64,000 bases of DNA from positions 6,733 through 70,732 of the forward strand of contig JBFXAN010000006.1 in assembly GCA_050184225.1 (NCBI GenBank), in the 5' to 3' direction. Below are positions 47,350 to 56,743 of this stretch, piece after piece (positions within the stretch are counted from its first letter, which is position 1; every line of letters starts with the position of its first letter). A program made the translations under genes and the position numbers. The notes under the pieces are model-generated. The model was not told the DNA's origin. It saw nothing but the letters and a program-made list of their open reading frames with translations, and did not search any database. Origin of the DNA: JBFXAN01 sp050184225 (GTDB lineage: Bacteria > Chloroflexota > Dehalococcoidia > CAUJGQ01).

Positions 47350-49647
47350 CTAGATCAGGGTCACGGGATCGACATCGACAATCCAGCCTCGCCGCAGGCT
47401 GATGGCGGTGAGCAGCGTGGACGGGTCATGGCCGCGGAGCACGATCTGCCAGCGCCAGCGCCCCTTCACCCGCGCGTGGAAGGCCGGCGCCGATCCGAGG
47501 ATGTCCAGGTTGGCCAGCCCATGGACGCGCTGCACCTCGCGCAACTCTTCCCCGAGGCGGCGCGCCTCCTCCTCCGCGTAAGCCGCGCTCGTGTGCGCGA
47601 AGAGCAGCCGCGCCAGCCGGCCGAACGGCGGATACCCCGCCTCGCGCCGGACGCAGATCTCCGCCTCGTACATCGCCTCGTAGTCGTGCGCCGCCGTTGC
47701 CCGAATCGCGTAGTGCTCCGGCGTGTACGTCTGGATGATCACACGCCCCGGCTTCTCCCCGCGTCCGGTCCGCCCCGCGACCTGGGTGAGCAACTGGTAC
47801 GCCCGCTCGCCGCTGCGATAGTCGGGCATGTGCAGCGCGATGTCGGCGCTGACCACCCCGACCAGCGTCACGTTCGGCAGGTCGTGGCCTTTGGCCAGCA
47901 TCTGCGTCCCGACGACCACATCCGCCTCGCCCCCGGCCAGCGCCGCATAGATGGCGGCATGCTCCTCCGCACTCCGCACCGCATCCCGGTCCCAGCGCAA
48001 CACCCGCGCCTCCGGGAACCGCGACCGCACATCCGCCTCCACCCGCTGCGTCCCGAGCCCGAAGAGTCGCAGCCGCGTGCCACCGCACACGGGACAGTTC
48101 CCCGGCATCCGCCGCTGGCGGTTGCACTGATGACACCGCAAACGCTCGCCGGCCCCATGCACGGTAAACGGCACGTTGCAGCCGGAGCACTGCGGCACAT
48201 ATCCGCAGTCCCGACAGAGGACAAAGCTCGCCGTCCCCCGCCGGTTCAGCAACAGCAGCGCCTGCTCACCACGCGCCAGCGTCTCCGCCAGCGCCGCATC
48301 GAGCGCTCGGCTGAAGATCCCCCGATTGCCTTCCCGCAGCTCGCGCGCGAGATCGACGATCTCGATGTCGGGGAGCGAACCGGAACGACCCTCACCCCCC
48401 GGCCCCCGCTCCCAATGCTGGGAGAGGGGGCGATTCTCCGTGGCGGCGGTTGAGTTAGGCTCCCCTCTCCCAGCATTGGGAGCGGGGGCGGGGGTGAGGG
48501 CCGCCCCCACCCGCTCCCGCATCTCCAACATCTGATAGTGCCCCGCCTTCGCCCGCGCATACGACACAACATCCGGCGTCGCGCTGCCCAGCACGACACC
48601 GGCGCCCGTCAACTGGGCGAGCCGAATCGCCACGTCGCGGGCGTGATAGCGCGGTTCGCTGTCGTGGTGCTTGTAGGTCCACTCGTGCTCTTCGTCGATC
48701 ACGATCAGGCCGAGGTTCGGTTGCGGCGCGAACAGGGCGCTGCGGGCGCCGACGACGACGGGATAGCGGCCGGCGCGGATCGCGTGCCAGGTGCGCTCTC
48801 GTTCCCCGCCGGTGATGCCGCTGTGGATCACGGCGACACCGCCCGGAAAGCGCCGCCGGAACCGATCGACGATCTGCGGCGTCAGCGCGATCTCCGGCAC
48901 GAGCACAATGCCCCGCCGCCCGGCGGCCACCGTTCGCTCCAGCGCGGAAAGATAAACCTCGGTCTTACCGCTGCCGGTCACGCCATGCAGCAGGAAGACG
49001 GGCGGACGGGAACCATCCGGCGGTGTCTTGACCTCGCCGGTGTCGATCGCCGCAACGGCCTCCCGCTGCGCTTCGGTGAGTCGCGGCGGTACGACCGGCC
49101 GGCTGGTGACCGGCGGCGTCTCGATCCGTGGCACGGCGAACGCCAGCCGCTCGCTGACAAGTCCCGCCCGCCGTAGATCAGCCAGCAGCGCGCCCGTGTC
49201 GGCCCGAAATGACCGGCGCAACCGGACGACATCGACCTCACCCATCTCACGGACGAGGCTCAGCATCTTCGCCTCGCGTTCTTCGAGTCCGTCAGGCGCT
49301 TCCACGTTGGTCGGAGACACCAGCACACGGAGACGCTTGTCAAATCCGGGCGGCAGCATCAAGGAGACACACGGGTAGAGGGGCGCCAGGTAGCGACGGC
49401 TCAACCAGTGGGCAAGCGCGATCTGGTGCTCGGACAGCAGCACCTCGGCCGCCGCGAGCAGGTGGCGGGTTTCACCGGTATACGTGGGCTGATCGCCAAC
49501 CTCGAGGACAACGCCCGCGAGCGTGTGCCGTCCGAACGGCACGAGTACGCCGCTGCCCGGCAATACCTGCATACCGGAAGGAACCGCATAGCTGAACGCC
49601 TGGCGGTAGGGGATCTCCGTATGAACCGCCACCTCGGCGTAGGCCAC
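47350..49647 (-). CDS. priA: Primosomal replication protein N' (PriA helicase) with an in-frame repeat insertion
   Basis: A 765-residue helicase that reloads the replisome at stalled forks. The 3'-DNA-binding domain is N-terminal (AEVAVHTEIPYRQAFSYAVP), Walker A is HGVTGSGKTEVYL, the DEAH-type box is IDEEHEWTYKH, and the zinc cysteines run CRDCGYVPQCSGC ... CHQC ... CPVCGG. The KGHDLPNVTLVGVV and GRTGRGEKPG motifs follow. About 39 residues near 383-420 (LTPAPAPNAGRGEPNS...) are encoded by a palindromic repeat between the two helicase halves. It starts with GTG, with GAGG upstream. Confidence 0.96.
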   Translation of the reverse strand: MAYAEVAVHTEIPYRQAFSYAVPSGMQVLPGSGVLVPFGRHTLAGVVLEVGDQPTYTGETRHLLAAAEVLLSEHQIALAHWLSRRYLAPLYPCVSLMLPPGFDKRLRVLVSPTNVEAPDGLEEREAKMLSLVREMGEVDVVRLRRSFRADTGALLADLRRAGLVSERLAFAVPRIETPPVTSRPVVPPRLTEAQREAVAAIDTGEVKTPPDGSRPPVFLLHGVTGSGKTEVYLSALERTVAAGRRGIVLVPEIALTPQIVDRFRRRFPGGVAVIHSGITGGERERTWHAIRAGRYPVVVGARSALFAPQPNLGLIVIDEEHEWTYKHHDSEPRYHARDVAIRLAQLTGAGVVLGSATPDVVSYARAKAGHYQMLEMRERVGAALTPAPAPNAGRGEPNSTAATENRPLSQHWERGPGGEGRSGSLPDIEIVDLARELREGNRGIFSRALDAALAETLARGEQALLLLNRRGTASFVLCRDCGYVPQCSGCNVPFTVHGAGERLRCHQCNRQRRMPGNCPVCGGTRLRLFGLGTQRVEADVRSRFPEARVLRWDRDAVRSAEEHAAIYAALAGGEADVVVGTQMLAKGHDLPNVTLVGVVSADIALHMPDYRSGERAYQLLTQVAGRTGRGEKPGRVIIQTYTPEHYAIRATAAHDYEAMYEAEICVRREAGYPPFGRLARLLFAHTSAAYAEEEARRLGEELREVQRVHGLANLDILGSAPAFHARVKGRWRWQIVLRGHDPSTLLTAISLRRGWIVDVDPVTLI
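48388..48502. repeat. Palindromic element inside priA (family C)
   Basis: Complementary arms (accctcaccccccggccccc / gggggcgggggtgagggcc; inner cccaatgctgggagaggg / ccctctcccagcattggg). It keeps the priA frame open and adds about 39 residues. Confidence 0.9.
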
Positions 49648-49719
49648 CGGTACACCTCGCTCAAAGGAGCGTACCGGTGATCAATTACCCGGCGACAGGG
49701 GATTCTGGCACCCCGCCCG

Positions 49720-50076
49720 CTACTTACCCCGGCGGGTCGTGGTGCGTTCCTTGATCCGGGCGGCCTTGCCCGTGCGGCCGCGCAGGTAAAACAGCTTCGC
49801 CCGCCGAACCTTGCCCTGGCGGATCAGATCCACCTTCTCGACGCGCGGCGAATGGAGCAGGAAAGTCCGCTCGACGCCGATGCCGTGAGCGATCCGGCGG
49901 ACGGTGAAGTTCGAGCTGGCGCCGGCGTTGCGCCGCTTGATCACGACACCCTCAAACGCCTGGAGGCGCTCCTTATCTCCCTCGACGACCTTGGCGCTGA
50001 CGCGCACGGTGTCGCCGACGTTGAAATCCGCCACCGCCGGGTTCACCGACGCCTCGACGACGCTGTTCAGGTTCAT
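49720..50076 (-). CDS. rplS: 50S ribosomal protein L19
   Basis: A 118-residue ribosomal protein. GDTVRVSAKVVEGDKERLQAFEGVVIKRRNAG and the basic LRGRTGKAARIKER tail are typical of L19, which sits at the 30S-50S interface. The start MNLNSVV at 50076 has GGAG upstream. It follows trmD by 65 bases, the standard trmD-rplS order. Confidence 0.97.
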   Translation of the reverse strand: MNLNSVVEASVNPAVADFNVGDTVRVSAKVVEGDKERLQAFEGVVIKRRNAGASSNFTVRRIAHGIGVERTFLLHSPRVEKVDLIRQGKVRRAKLFYLRGRTGKAARIKERTTTRRGK

Positions 50077-50141
50077 GATCCGTACTCCGTTCGCAGCAAA
50101 CAACGAGCCACGAGTGGACGCTCTCGCCACTCGCCGGCTCG

Positions 50142-50879
50142 CTATTCACTATTCGCTTTCTGATCTTCCAGCCAGGCGCGCTCGGCGTCGGTGATCTCCG
50201 CATGTGGGAGCAGGTCCGGACGGCGGCGCGCGGTCCGCAGCAGCCGCTGTTGCCGTCTCCAGCGCGCGATCTCGGCGTGATGGCCGCTCAATAGGATATC
50301 AGGCACACGCCGGCCGCGAAAGTCGGCCGGCCGCGTGTACTGCGGATACTCCAACAAGCCGGCGCCGTGCGACTCCTCCACCAGCGATTCGCCTGAACCA
50401 ACCACCCCGGGCACCAGCCGCGCGACCGCGTCCAGCACCACCCACGCCGCCGGCTCGCCGCCGGAGAGAATGTAGTCGCCGATCGACACCTCGTGCGTGA
50501 TCGCCGCCTCGACCACGCGCTCGTCCACCCCCTCATAATGTCCGCAGACCAGGGTCAGCCGCTCCTCCGTCGCGAAGTCACGCACCAGCGCCTGCGTCAG
50601 CACCCGCCCCTGCGGCGTCAGCAGCACCACCGGACCCCGCCGCCGGTCCAACGCCGTCACCGCCTCGACCGCGCTGACGAGCGGTTCCGGCTTCATCACC
50701 ATCCCCGGCCCACCGCCAAACGGATAGTCGTCGCAAACCCGGTGCCGGCCCTCGGCCCAGTCGCGGATGTTGTGCACCGCGATCGCGAGCACGCCGGCTT
50801 CCCGCGCGCGTTTGATGATGCTCTGGTCGAGCGGACCCGCGAACATGTCGGGAAAGAGCGTCAGAATGTCGAGTCGCAT
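50142..50879 (-). CDS. trmD: tRNA (guanine37-N1)-methyltransferase
   Basis: A 245-residue SPOUT methyltransferase that makes m1G37 next to the anticodon. LDILTLFPDMFAGPLDQSI at the N-terminus, DYPFGGGPGMVMKPEPL, the knot LVCGHYEGVDERV with EVSIGDYILSGGEPAAWVVLDAVARL, and the ESHGAGLLEYPQYTRP segment are all present. rimM and rpsP, its frequent upstream partners, are not here. Confidence 0.97.
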   Translation of the reverse strand: MRLDILTLFPDMFAGPLDQSIIKRAREAGVLAIAVHNIRDWAEGRHRVCDDYPFGGGPGMVMKPEPLVSAVEAVTALDRRRGPVVLLTPQGRVLTQALVRDFATEERLTLVCGHYEGVDERVVEAAITHEVSIGDYILSGGEPAAWVVLDAVARLVPGVVGSGESLVEESHGAGLLEYPQYTRPADFRGRRVPDILLSGHHAEIARWRRQQRLLRTARRRPDLLPHAEITDAERAWLEDQKANSE

Positions 50880-50948
50880 TGCCTACCGACGATGAGGACG
50901 TATGGGAGTCACCACGCTCTCAGCGCGTGCTCAGAATCTCAACACCGC

Positions 50949-51035
50949 CCACCGCTGTCATCCTGAGCGGAGCGAAGGATCTCGGACGCAAGTAACCTCC
51001 GAGATCCTTCACTGCGTTCAGGATGACAGCGGTGG
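50949..51035. repeat. Palindromic element (tgtcatcctgag family, E), diverged copy
   Basis: Arms ccaccgctgtcatcctgagc and gttcaggatgacagcggtgg with gcgaaggatctcgga / tccgagatccttcactg inside. Compared with the other two copies it has changes in both arms and unrelated outer flanks. It lies upstream of trmD. Confidence 0.88.
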
Positions 51036-51061
51036 TGGCTCATAAACCTCGGATCACGCTC

Positions 51062-51580
51062 TCAGATTGCCGTGGGAGAACTCGTCGCCGCACCGTCGGC
51101 AGTATGGTCGCCCGCCACGCCGCGCAAGGTCTCGACCGCGTGCGGCAACAGCGGCAGCAGCACCGCGAGGTTCTCACGAACCCCCTTCTCGCTGCCGGGG
51201 AGGTTGACGATCAGCGTGCGGCCGCGCATTCCCACCACCGCCCGGCTCAGCGCCGCCATCGGCGTGTGGCGCAGCCCCTCCGCCCGCATCAACTCGGCGA
51301 GGCCGGGCGCCAGCCGGTCGACCACCCGCAGCGTCGCCTCCGGCGTGACATCACGCGGCGCCAGCCCGGTGCCGCCGGTGGTCACGATCAGGTCGAGCGC
51401 GCCGCTATCGGACCACGCCGACAGCGTCGCTGCGATAGACTCGAGATCGTCGGGCAGGATCTCGGCCCGGCGGATCGACGCCCCCAGCGGTGCGAGCAGT
51501 TCCCCAATGGCGGCCCCGCTCGTATCCTGTCTTTCACCACGAGCGCCTTTGTCGCTCAGTGTAAGTATTCCAACGTTCAT
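51062..51580 (-). CDS. mog: Molybdopterin adenylyltransferase / MogA-MoaB family
   Basis: A 172-residue protein that binds molybdopterin and activates it with ATP for molybdenum insertion. VGILTLSDKGARGERQDTSGAAI at the start, LIVTTGGTGLAPRDVTPEAT and IVNLPGSEKGVRENL are the family motifs. MogA and MoaB are hard to separate by sequence alone. No other molybdenum cofactor gene is nearby. Confidence 0.92.
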   Translation of the reverse strand: MNVGILTLSDKGARGERQDTSGAAIGELLAPLGASIRRAEILPDDLESIAATLSAWSDSGALDLIVTTGGTGLAPRDVTPEATLRVVDRLAPGLAELMRAEGLRHTPMAALSRAVVGMRGRTLIVNLPGSEKGVRENLAVLLPLLPHAVETLRGVAGDHTADGAATSSPTAI

Positions 51581-51956
51581 AACCGATTCCGTACTACGCT
51601 ATGTCGCACAAATCCCGCTGGTCGATGCTGCGAGTTGCTCGCGGACGGCGCGTTATTTACGTAACGCATGATCTTCCCCGTCCCGCCGATGCTAAGATGC
51701 CCTTGCCTGGAAGGAATCTTCCCCGACGGACGGCCCCGATCTCGGGTGAACACGGCGCCGATGCCCCCTGGCAATCGCTCAGCCGACGCCATCATAGCAT
51801 GGTGGTTCAGCTGGCCGTGGTTCGGCGCATCTCTCGCGTTCGCTCGACATCGACCACCGCGTCACTCGAACGCGACGAGCCTTCGATGAAGACGACGGTT
51901 TCGTTCTGTCGGTGTGATTCTCAGAGGAGGCCGGCGCGTCTGCGACGGCAAGCACC
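51581..51956. other. Gap upstream of rsmH, nothing recognised
   Basis: About 375 bases between the divergent mog gene and rsmH. mraZ, usual at this place in the dcw cluster, is absent. Short open frames show no protein features, and I recognise no structured RNA. AGAGGAGG near 51921 is a good Shine-Dalgarno sequence but no suitable start codon follows it at normal spacing. Confidence 0.5.
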
Positions 51957-52991
51957 TTGACATCACGACACCGAAGCGCAAGAAGGCGCTGGCGGCGCGC
52001 TGTACCCGCGACCGCACCCTCGGAACCCGCGCCCGGCGACACGTCCGGCCATGTGCCGGTGCTGCTCGCGGAGGTTCTCGACCGGATCGCGGTCCGTCCC
52101 GGCGGGTGGTACGTCGATGGGACGCTCGGCCTCGGCGGACATGCCGAGGCGATCCTCGCGGCGTCGGCCCCGGATGGCCGCCTCCTCGGCATCGAGCAGG
52201 ATCCCGAGGCCCGTCGCCGGGCGAGCGATCGCCTCGCTGCCGCCGGCCACCGGGTTCTGATCGTGGCCGGCAACAACCGCGACCTGGCGGCGTATTGTCG
52301 CGACGCGGCCTTCATGCCCGTTGACGGCGTGCTCCTCGACCTCGGCATCTCCAGCCTGCAGCTCGGGCCGTCTGGGCGAGGGTTCAGCTTCCAGCACGAC
52401 GCGCCGCTGGACATGCGGATGGACCCATCGGCGGAACTCACCGCCGCCGCGATCGTCAACGAGTGGCCGGAGGAGCAGATCGCCGGTGTGCTGTGGCAGT
52501 TCGGCGACGAACGCCGCAGCCGGCGCGTTGCCGCCGCAATCGTCCGCAACCGGCCGCTGCGGACGACCACCGCGCTGGCGGCGGTCGTCGCGCGGGCAGT
52601 GGGCGCCGCCGGTCCGATCCACCCGGCAACGCGAACCTTTCAGGCGCTTCGGATCGCGGTCAATGACGAGTTCGGCGCGCTCCGCGAGGCGTTGAACGGC
52701 GCAATGGAGGTGATACGCAACCCGGGAGGCCGGCTGGCCGTGATCAGCTTCCACTCCGGCGAGGACCGGATTGTGAAAGACTTCATCCGGCGCGAAAGCC
52801 GCGATTGCGTCTGTCCTCCCGGACTGCCAGTGTGTACCTGCGGCCATGTCGCACGCCTCAAGGACCTCACCCGGCGGGGGATCACCCCTTCTCCCGTCGA
52901 GGTCGCCGCCAATCCCCGCAGCCGCAGCGCCAGGTTGCGGGTCGCGGAACGGATCGAGGGGACGGAAACGGATACAAAGCAGAGGATGTAG
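51957..52991 (+). CDS. rsmH: 16S rRNA (cytosine1402-N4)-methyltransferase
   Basis: A 344-residue methyltransferase (formerly MraW). HVPVLLAEVLDRI (about 33), YVDGTLGLGGHAEAIL, the GIEQDPEA SAM-contact loop, DGVLLDLGISSLQLG and the C-terminal NPRSRSARLRVAER are characteristic. The first about 30 residues are Arg/Pro-rich. TTG at 51957 is the only in-frame start before the conserved HVPVL; no ribosome binding site is near, so the start is uncertain. First gene of the division/cell wall cluster. Confidence 0.93.
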   Translation: MTSRHRSARRRWRRAVPATAPSEPAPGDTSGHVPVLLAEVLDRIAVRPGGWYVDGTLGLGGHAEAILAASAPDGRLLGIEQDPEARRRASDRLAAAGHRVLIVAGNNRDLAAYCRDAAFMPVDGVLLDLGISSLQLGPSGRGFSFQHDAPLDMRMDPSAELTAAAIVNEWPEEQIAGVLWQFGDERRSRRVAAAIVRNRPLRTTTALAAVVARAVGAAGPIHPATRTFQALRIAVNDEFGALREALNGAMEVIRNPGGRLAVISFHSGEDRIVKDFIRRESRDCVCPPGLPVCTCGHVARLKDLTRRGITPSPVEVAANPRSRSARLRVAERIEGTETDTKQRM

Positions 52992-52998
52992 AGCATCG

Positions 52999-53430
52999 AT
53001 GGCGGTACTCGGCCGAACCCCCCACCCCGTCAGTCGCGCGAGAGGCCGCCGCCTTGGCATTCCTGCCGTGACCATTCTGGCAGCCGGGTTTGTCGCGGCG
53101 GCGGCCCTGCTGCCGGTGGCGCAATCTTCCGACGCGACCTCGACCGGCAGCGACATCCGCCGCCTCGAAGGGCAGAAGGCAGACCTCCAGGCCCGCATTC
53201 ACCTCGCCCAAACGGAGATCGCGGAACAAGCCGCCATCGAACGTGTGGAGCAGCGCGCCCGCGAACTCGGGCTCGTCCCCGCGGAACGGATCATGTACGT
53301 CCGTGTCTCCGAGCCGCCGCCTGCTGCTGGGATGCCGTCGCGATACCTGAACGAGGAGGAACCGGTGACGCCCGCCACTGAGGGCCAGCCGTGGTGGAAG
53401 GCGCTGCTGAGCAAACTGCCGAGCCCATAG
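52999..53430 (+). CDS. FtsL/DivIC-like septum protein
   Basis: A 143-residue bitopic membrane protein: short basic N-terminus, one membrane helix (IPAVTILAAGFVAAAALLPVA, about 21-41), then a coiled coil (DIRRLEGQKADLQARIHLAQTEIAEQAAIERVEQRARELGL). The layout and position between rsmH and ftsI match FtsL, which links FtsQ and FtsW/FtsI in the divisome. Sequence similarity among FtsL proteins is weak, so position is the main support. Confidence 0.8.
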   Translation: MAVLGRTPHPVSRARGRRLGIPAVTILAAGFVAAAALLPVAQSSDATSTGSDIRRLEGQKADLQARIHLAQTEIAEQAAIERVEQRARELGLVPAERIMYVRVSEPPPAAGMPSRYLNEEEPVTPATEGQPWWKALLSKLPSP

Positions 53431-53515
53431 GCGGTTTCGGGGCCGCGCGCCAGGTCATGGTCCTCATCGAGCAGAGCGCCCGATCTCGGGCCGATCCGCT
53501 CCGGAGACGAACCGC

Positions 53516-55306
53516 GTGAACCGTTCACCGTCACCCCAAACGTCATGGCGACTCCTCACCGTCGCGCTCGTGCTCGCCATCAGCACGGCCGGGATCATCG
53601 GCCGCCTCGCCTACCTCCAGATCATTCAGCACGATCAATACATAACCGAAGCGCAAATGTTCCACGGCGGCGACCGGGAGATCACCTCACATCGCGGCTC
53701 GATCCTCGACCGCCTCGGCAATCCGCTGGCGATCAGCGTCGAAACCTTCAATGTCCTGGCGGACCGCAAGGTATGGTCGGAATCGAACGCTGGTCAACGC
53801 TCGTCGGAGAAACTCGCGCCCTTGCTCAATCGATCAGCGCAGGACATTCTCACCGCGACCGGCGACGCCGAGAGCGGCCCGGCGCTGATCGCGCTGGGAG
53901 TGCCCTACGAACAGGGACGCGCGATCATCGCGGCGGGGATCCCCGGCGTGATCGTCGAGCCGAGCAGCCACCGGATCAATCCCGAGGGGAATCTCGCCGC
54001 GCCCCTGCTCGGGTTCACAGGCCGCGAGGGCAGCGGCCTCAGTGGCCTTGAGCTCGACCTCGACGACTTACTCACCGGCGAGCCTGGCCGCCTGATCTAC
54101 GAGCGTGACAGCGTCGGCAATCCGATCCCGTTCGGCTACCGGCAGGAGCTCGCCCCGGAACCCGGTGGTGATGTGCTGTTGACGATCGACCGCACGATCC
54201 AGCGCATGGCCGAACGCGAGCTTGACGACGCGATTGCCCGGACGGGGGCGACCGGCGGCACCGTCATCGTCCAGGAACCGCGGACCGGTGCCATCCTGGC
54301 AATGGTCAGCCGCCCCGCCTTCGACTTGGCGCGGCTCGATCTGAGCGACGCCTCGAAGATGGAGTTCTATCGCAACCGGGCCGTCACCGATCTCTACGAG
54401 CCGGGATCGGTCTTCAAGCTGATGACGATGGCCGCCGCGCTCGACACGGGGAAGGTCAATCCCAACACGACCTATGTCGATACCGGACAGGCGGTCGTCG
54501 GCGAACGGATCTTCGCCAATTGGGACTTTTCCGCCAACGGCACCACGACGATGACCAACGTCCTCGTCCGCTCGCTGAACACAGGCACGGTCTGGCTTGC
54601 CGACAAGATCCTAGGCTCTGAGATCTTCTACAACTACGTCCGGCGATTCGGCTTCGGCGAGTCGACCGGCAGCGGCCTCTCCGGTGAGGCCGACGGTTTC
54701 TACCGGCTGCCGACGCAGGAGGAATGGACGCGGTCCGATCTCGCCTCCAATAGCTTCGGACAGGGTATCAGCGTCACACCGCTGCAGATCGTGAATCTGG
54801 TCAGCGCGCTCGCGAACGGCGGCTCGCTGATGCGGCCGTACTTCGTCAGCGAGGTCCGCCAGGGCGATGCCGTCACCGTCACCCAACCCGAGACGATCCG
54901 TCAGGCGATCAGCGCCCAGACCGCCGCCACGATGCGCGCGATGATGAAGGAGGTCCTTGAGGCGAACCTCTCCGCCCGCGTTCCGGGTTACTCCGCTGGT
55001 GGTAAATCGGGGACAGCCTACGTACCAATCGGCGCGGCCGACTACCGCGGGAACGCCTACAAGGATGAAGTGACCATCCCTTCCTACGTCGGCTTCGCCC
55101 CGCTTGAGGATCCCCGTGTGACCATCCTGGTGAAACTCGATAACCTGGGGAGTGCGGACTTCGGCGGTACGTTGACCGCTCCGGTCTTCAGCCGTCTCGC
55201 CCAAAGTATCCTCACCTATCTGCGGGTTCCACCGGATCGGCCCGAAACCGTCACCCGCAGAACGCCCACCCCGACGCCATCGCCAAGCCCGACGCCCACA
55301 CGTTGA
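53516..55306 (+). CDS. ftsI: Septal transpeptidase FtsI (class B penicillin-binding protein)
   Basis: A 596-residue class B PBP that crosslinks septal peptidoglycan. Membrane helix at about 11-33, PBP dimerisation domain (RGSILDRLGNPLAIS), and transpeptidase domain with Ser298 and Lys301 (EPGSVFKLM), the SLN motif (VRSLNTGT) and KSGT (GGKSGTAYV). A short Thr/Pro/Ser tail (TPTPSPSPTPTR) ends it. It starts with GTG at 53516. FtsW is four genes downstream. Confidence 0.95.
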   Translation: MNRSPSPQTSWRLLTVALVLAISTAGIIGRLAYLQIIQHDQYITEAQMFHGGDREITSHRGSILDRLGNPLAISVETFNVLADRKVWSESNAGQRSSEKLAPLLNRSAQDILTATGDAESGPALIALGVPYEQGRAIIAAGIPGVIVEPSSHRINPEGNLAAPLLGFTGREGSGLSGLELDLDDLLTGEPGRLIYERDSVGNPIPFGYRQELAPEPGGDVLLTIDRTIQRMAERELDDAIARTGATGGTVIVQEPRTGAILAMVSRPAFDLARLDLSDASKMEFYRNRAVTDLYEPGSVFKLMTMAAALDTGKVNPNTTYVDTGQAVVGERIFANWDFSANGTTTMTNVLVRSLNTGTVWLADKILGSEIFYNYVRRFGFGESTGSGLSGEADGFYRLPTQEEWTRSDLASNSFGQGISVTPLQIVNLVSALANGGSLMRPYFVSEVRQGDAVTVTQPETIRQAISAQTAATMRAMMKEVLEANLSARVPGYSAGGKSGTAYVPIGAADYRGNAYKDEVTIPSYVGFAPLEDPRVTILVKLDNLGSADFGGTLTAPVFSRLAQSILTYLRVPPDRPETVTRRTPTPTPSPSPTPTR

Positions 55307-55310
55307 GAGA

Positions 55311-56693
55311 ATGATGCTGACCGATTCTGATCTTCGCGCCGGACTGGGAGATGCCCTGCACACGACCGTTGGTCCGGGGGTGCCCGTGATCGAGCGCGCC
55401 GTTGCTGACTCCCGCCTCTGCCGTCCCGGCGACCTCTTCGTCGCGCTCCCAGGCGAGACGCTGGACGGCAACGATTATGTCAATGATGCGTTCGCCGCCG
55501 GCGCGGCCGCCGCGTTGGTGGCGCGGGTTCCAGCCTCGGTTCCGGCCGGCTGCACCGTCTATCAGGCGCCGGAAACCCTGGCCGCGTTGCAGCGGCTGGC
55601 GGCCTCGTGGCGGCGGCGGTTCAACCCCCATGTCGTCGCCATCACCGGCACCGTCGGCAAGACCAGCACCAAGGAGATTACCGCCCACGTGCTCGGTCTC
55701 CACAGCAACGTGCTCAAGACCGAGGCCAGCCTCAACGGCGACATCGGCCTTCCCTTGATGCTCCTCCGCCTACGGCCTGAACACGAGATTGCCGTGCTCG
55801 AGCTCGGTCTCTTCTATGCCGGCGAGATCACGCTTCAATGCGACCTCGCCCAGCCGGCCTCCGGCATCGTCACGAACGTCGGTTACACCCACGCCGAGCG
55901 CCTTGGCTCGATCGACGCGATCGCCACCGCCAAGCGCGAGCTGGTGGAATGGATGCCCGCGAATGCGACCGTGACGCTCAACGCCGACGACCCCCGTGTG
56001 GCGGCGATGGCCAGTGTCGCGCGGTGCCGCGTTGTCCGCTATGGCCTCGGCCAGGATTGCGATGTACGTGCTGGCGAGATCGAGGATTTCGGACTGGCAG
56101 GCTTTTCGTTCCGTCTCATCGCACAGGGCCGGTCGGTTATCGTGCGGACGCCCTTGATCGGGCGGCATAATGTCCACAACTGCCTGGCCGCCGCCGCCGT
56201 CGCGCTCGCCCAGGGCATGAGCCTGACCGATATCGCCGGCGCGCTCACCACCGCGTCGAACCCGCTCCGGCTCAAGCGACTCCCAGGACCAGCCGGCAGC
56301 ACGCTGATCGACGATACCTACAACGCGAACCCCGCGTCGATGAACGCCGCGCTCGACCTGCTCGAAGTCGCGACCAGTGGCAGGGGCCGCCGGATCGCGG
56401 TGTTGGGTGACATGCTCGAGTTGGGCAACGAGGAGGAGCGGTTACATCGCGAGCTTGGTCAACGCGCGGCCGCCGCCGCCGACCTCGTCATCCTGACCGG
56501 ACCGCGGTCCCGCTGGACCGCCGAAGCGGCCGCCCACCAGGGTGGGGCACGGGTGTGTTACGTCGAAGAACCACAGCGGTTGGCCGGGGCGGTGCGCTCC
56601 GTCGTCACCTCGGGTGATGTCGTTCTCCTGAAGGCATCGCGGGGCATGATGTTCGAGCGGGTGGTCGATGCGCTCTGCAGTGGGGATCAATAG
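55311..56693 (+). CDS. murF: UDP-MurNAc-tripeptide-D-Ala-D-Ala ligase
   Basis: A 460-residue Mur ligase that adds D-Ala-D-Ala to the UDP-MurNAc-tripeptide. The ATP loop is ITGTVGKTSTKE, the middle domain has GIVTNVGYTHAERLGS, and DDTYNANPASMNAAL is the MurF signature that separates it from MurE. The region near the usual NNEIG reads NGDIGLPLMLL. It follows ftsI by 4 bases; murE, normally between them, is missing. Confidence 0.95.
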   Translation: MMLTDSDLRAGLGDALHTTVGPGVPVIERAVADSRLCRPGDLFVALPGETLDGNDYVNDAFAAGAAAALVARVPASVPAGCTVYQAPETLAALQRLAASWRRRFNPHVVAITGTVGKTSTKEITAHVLGLHSNVLKTEASLNGDIGLPLMLLRLRPEHEIAVLELGLFYAGEITLQCDLAQPASGIVTNVGYTHAERLGSIDAIATAKRELVEWMPANATVTLNADDPRVAAMASVARCRVVRYGLGQDCDVRAGEIEDFGLAGFSFRLIAQGRSVIVRTPLIGRHNVHNCLAAAAVALAQGMSLTDIAGALTTASNPLRLKRLPGPAGSTLIDDTYNANPASMNAALDLLEVATSGRGRRIAVLGDMLELGNEEERLHRELGQRAAAAADLVILTGPRSRWTAEAAAHQGGARVCYVEEPQRLAGAVRSVVTSGDVVLLKASRGMMFERVVDALCSGDQ

Positions 56694-56743
56694 CAGCATG
56701 AGGACATCCCGCCGCTGGCCGGGATGCGGATTGGATATTTTCG

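Noticed and set aside
51601..51960. mraZ or a structured RNA upstream of rsmH
   Set aside because: The translation does not resemble MraZ, and I could not find SRP, RNase P or tmRNA hallmarks.
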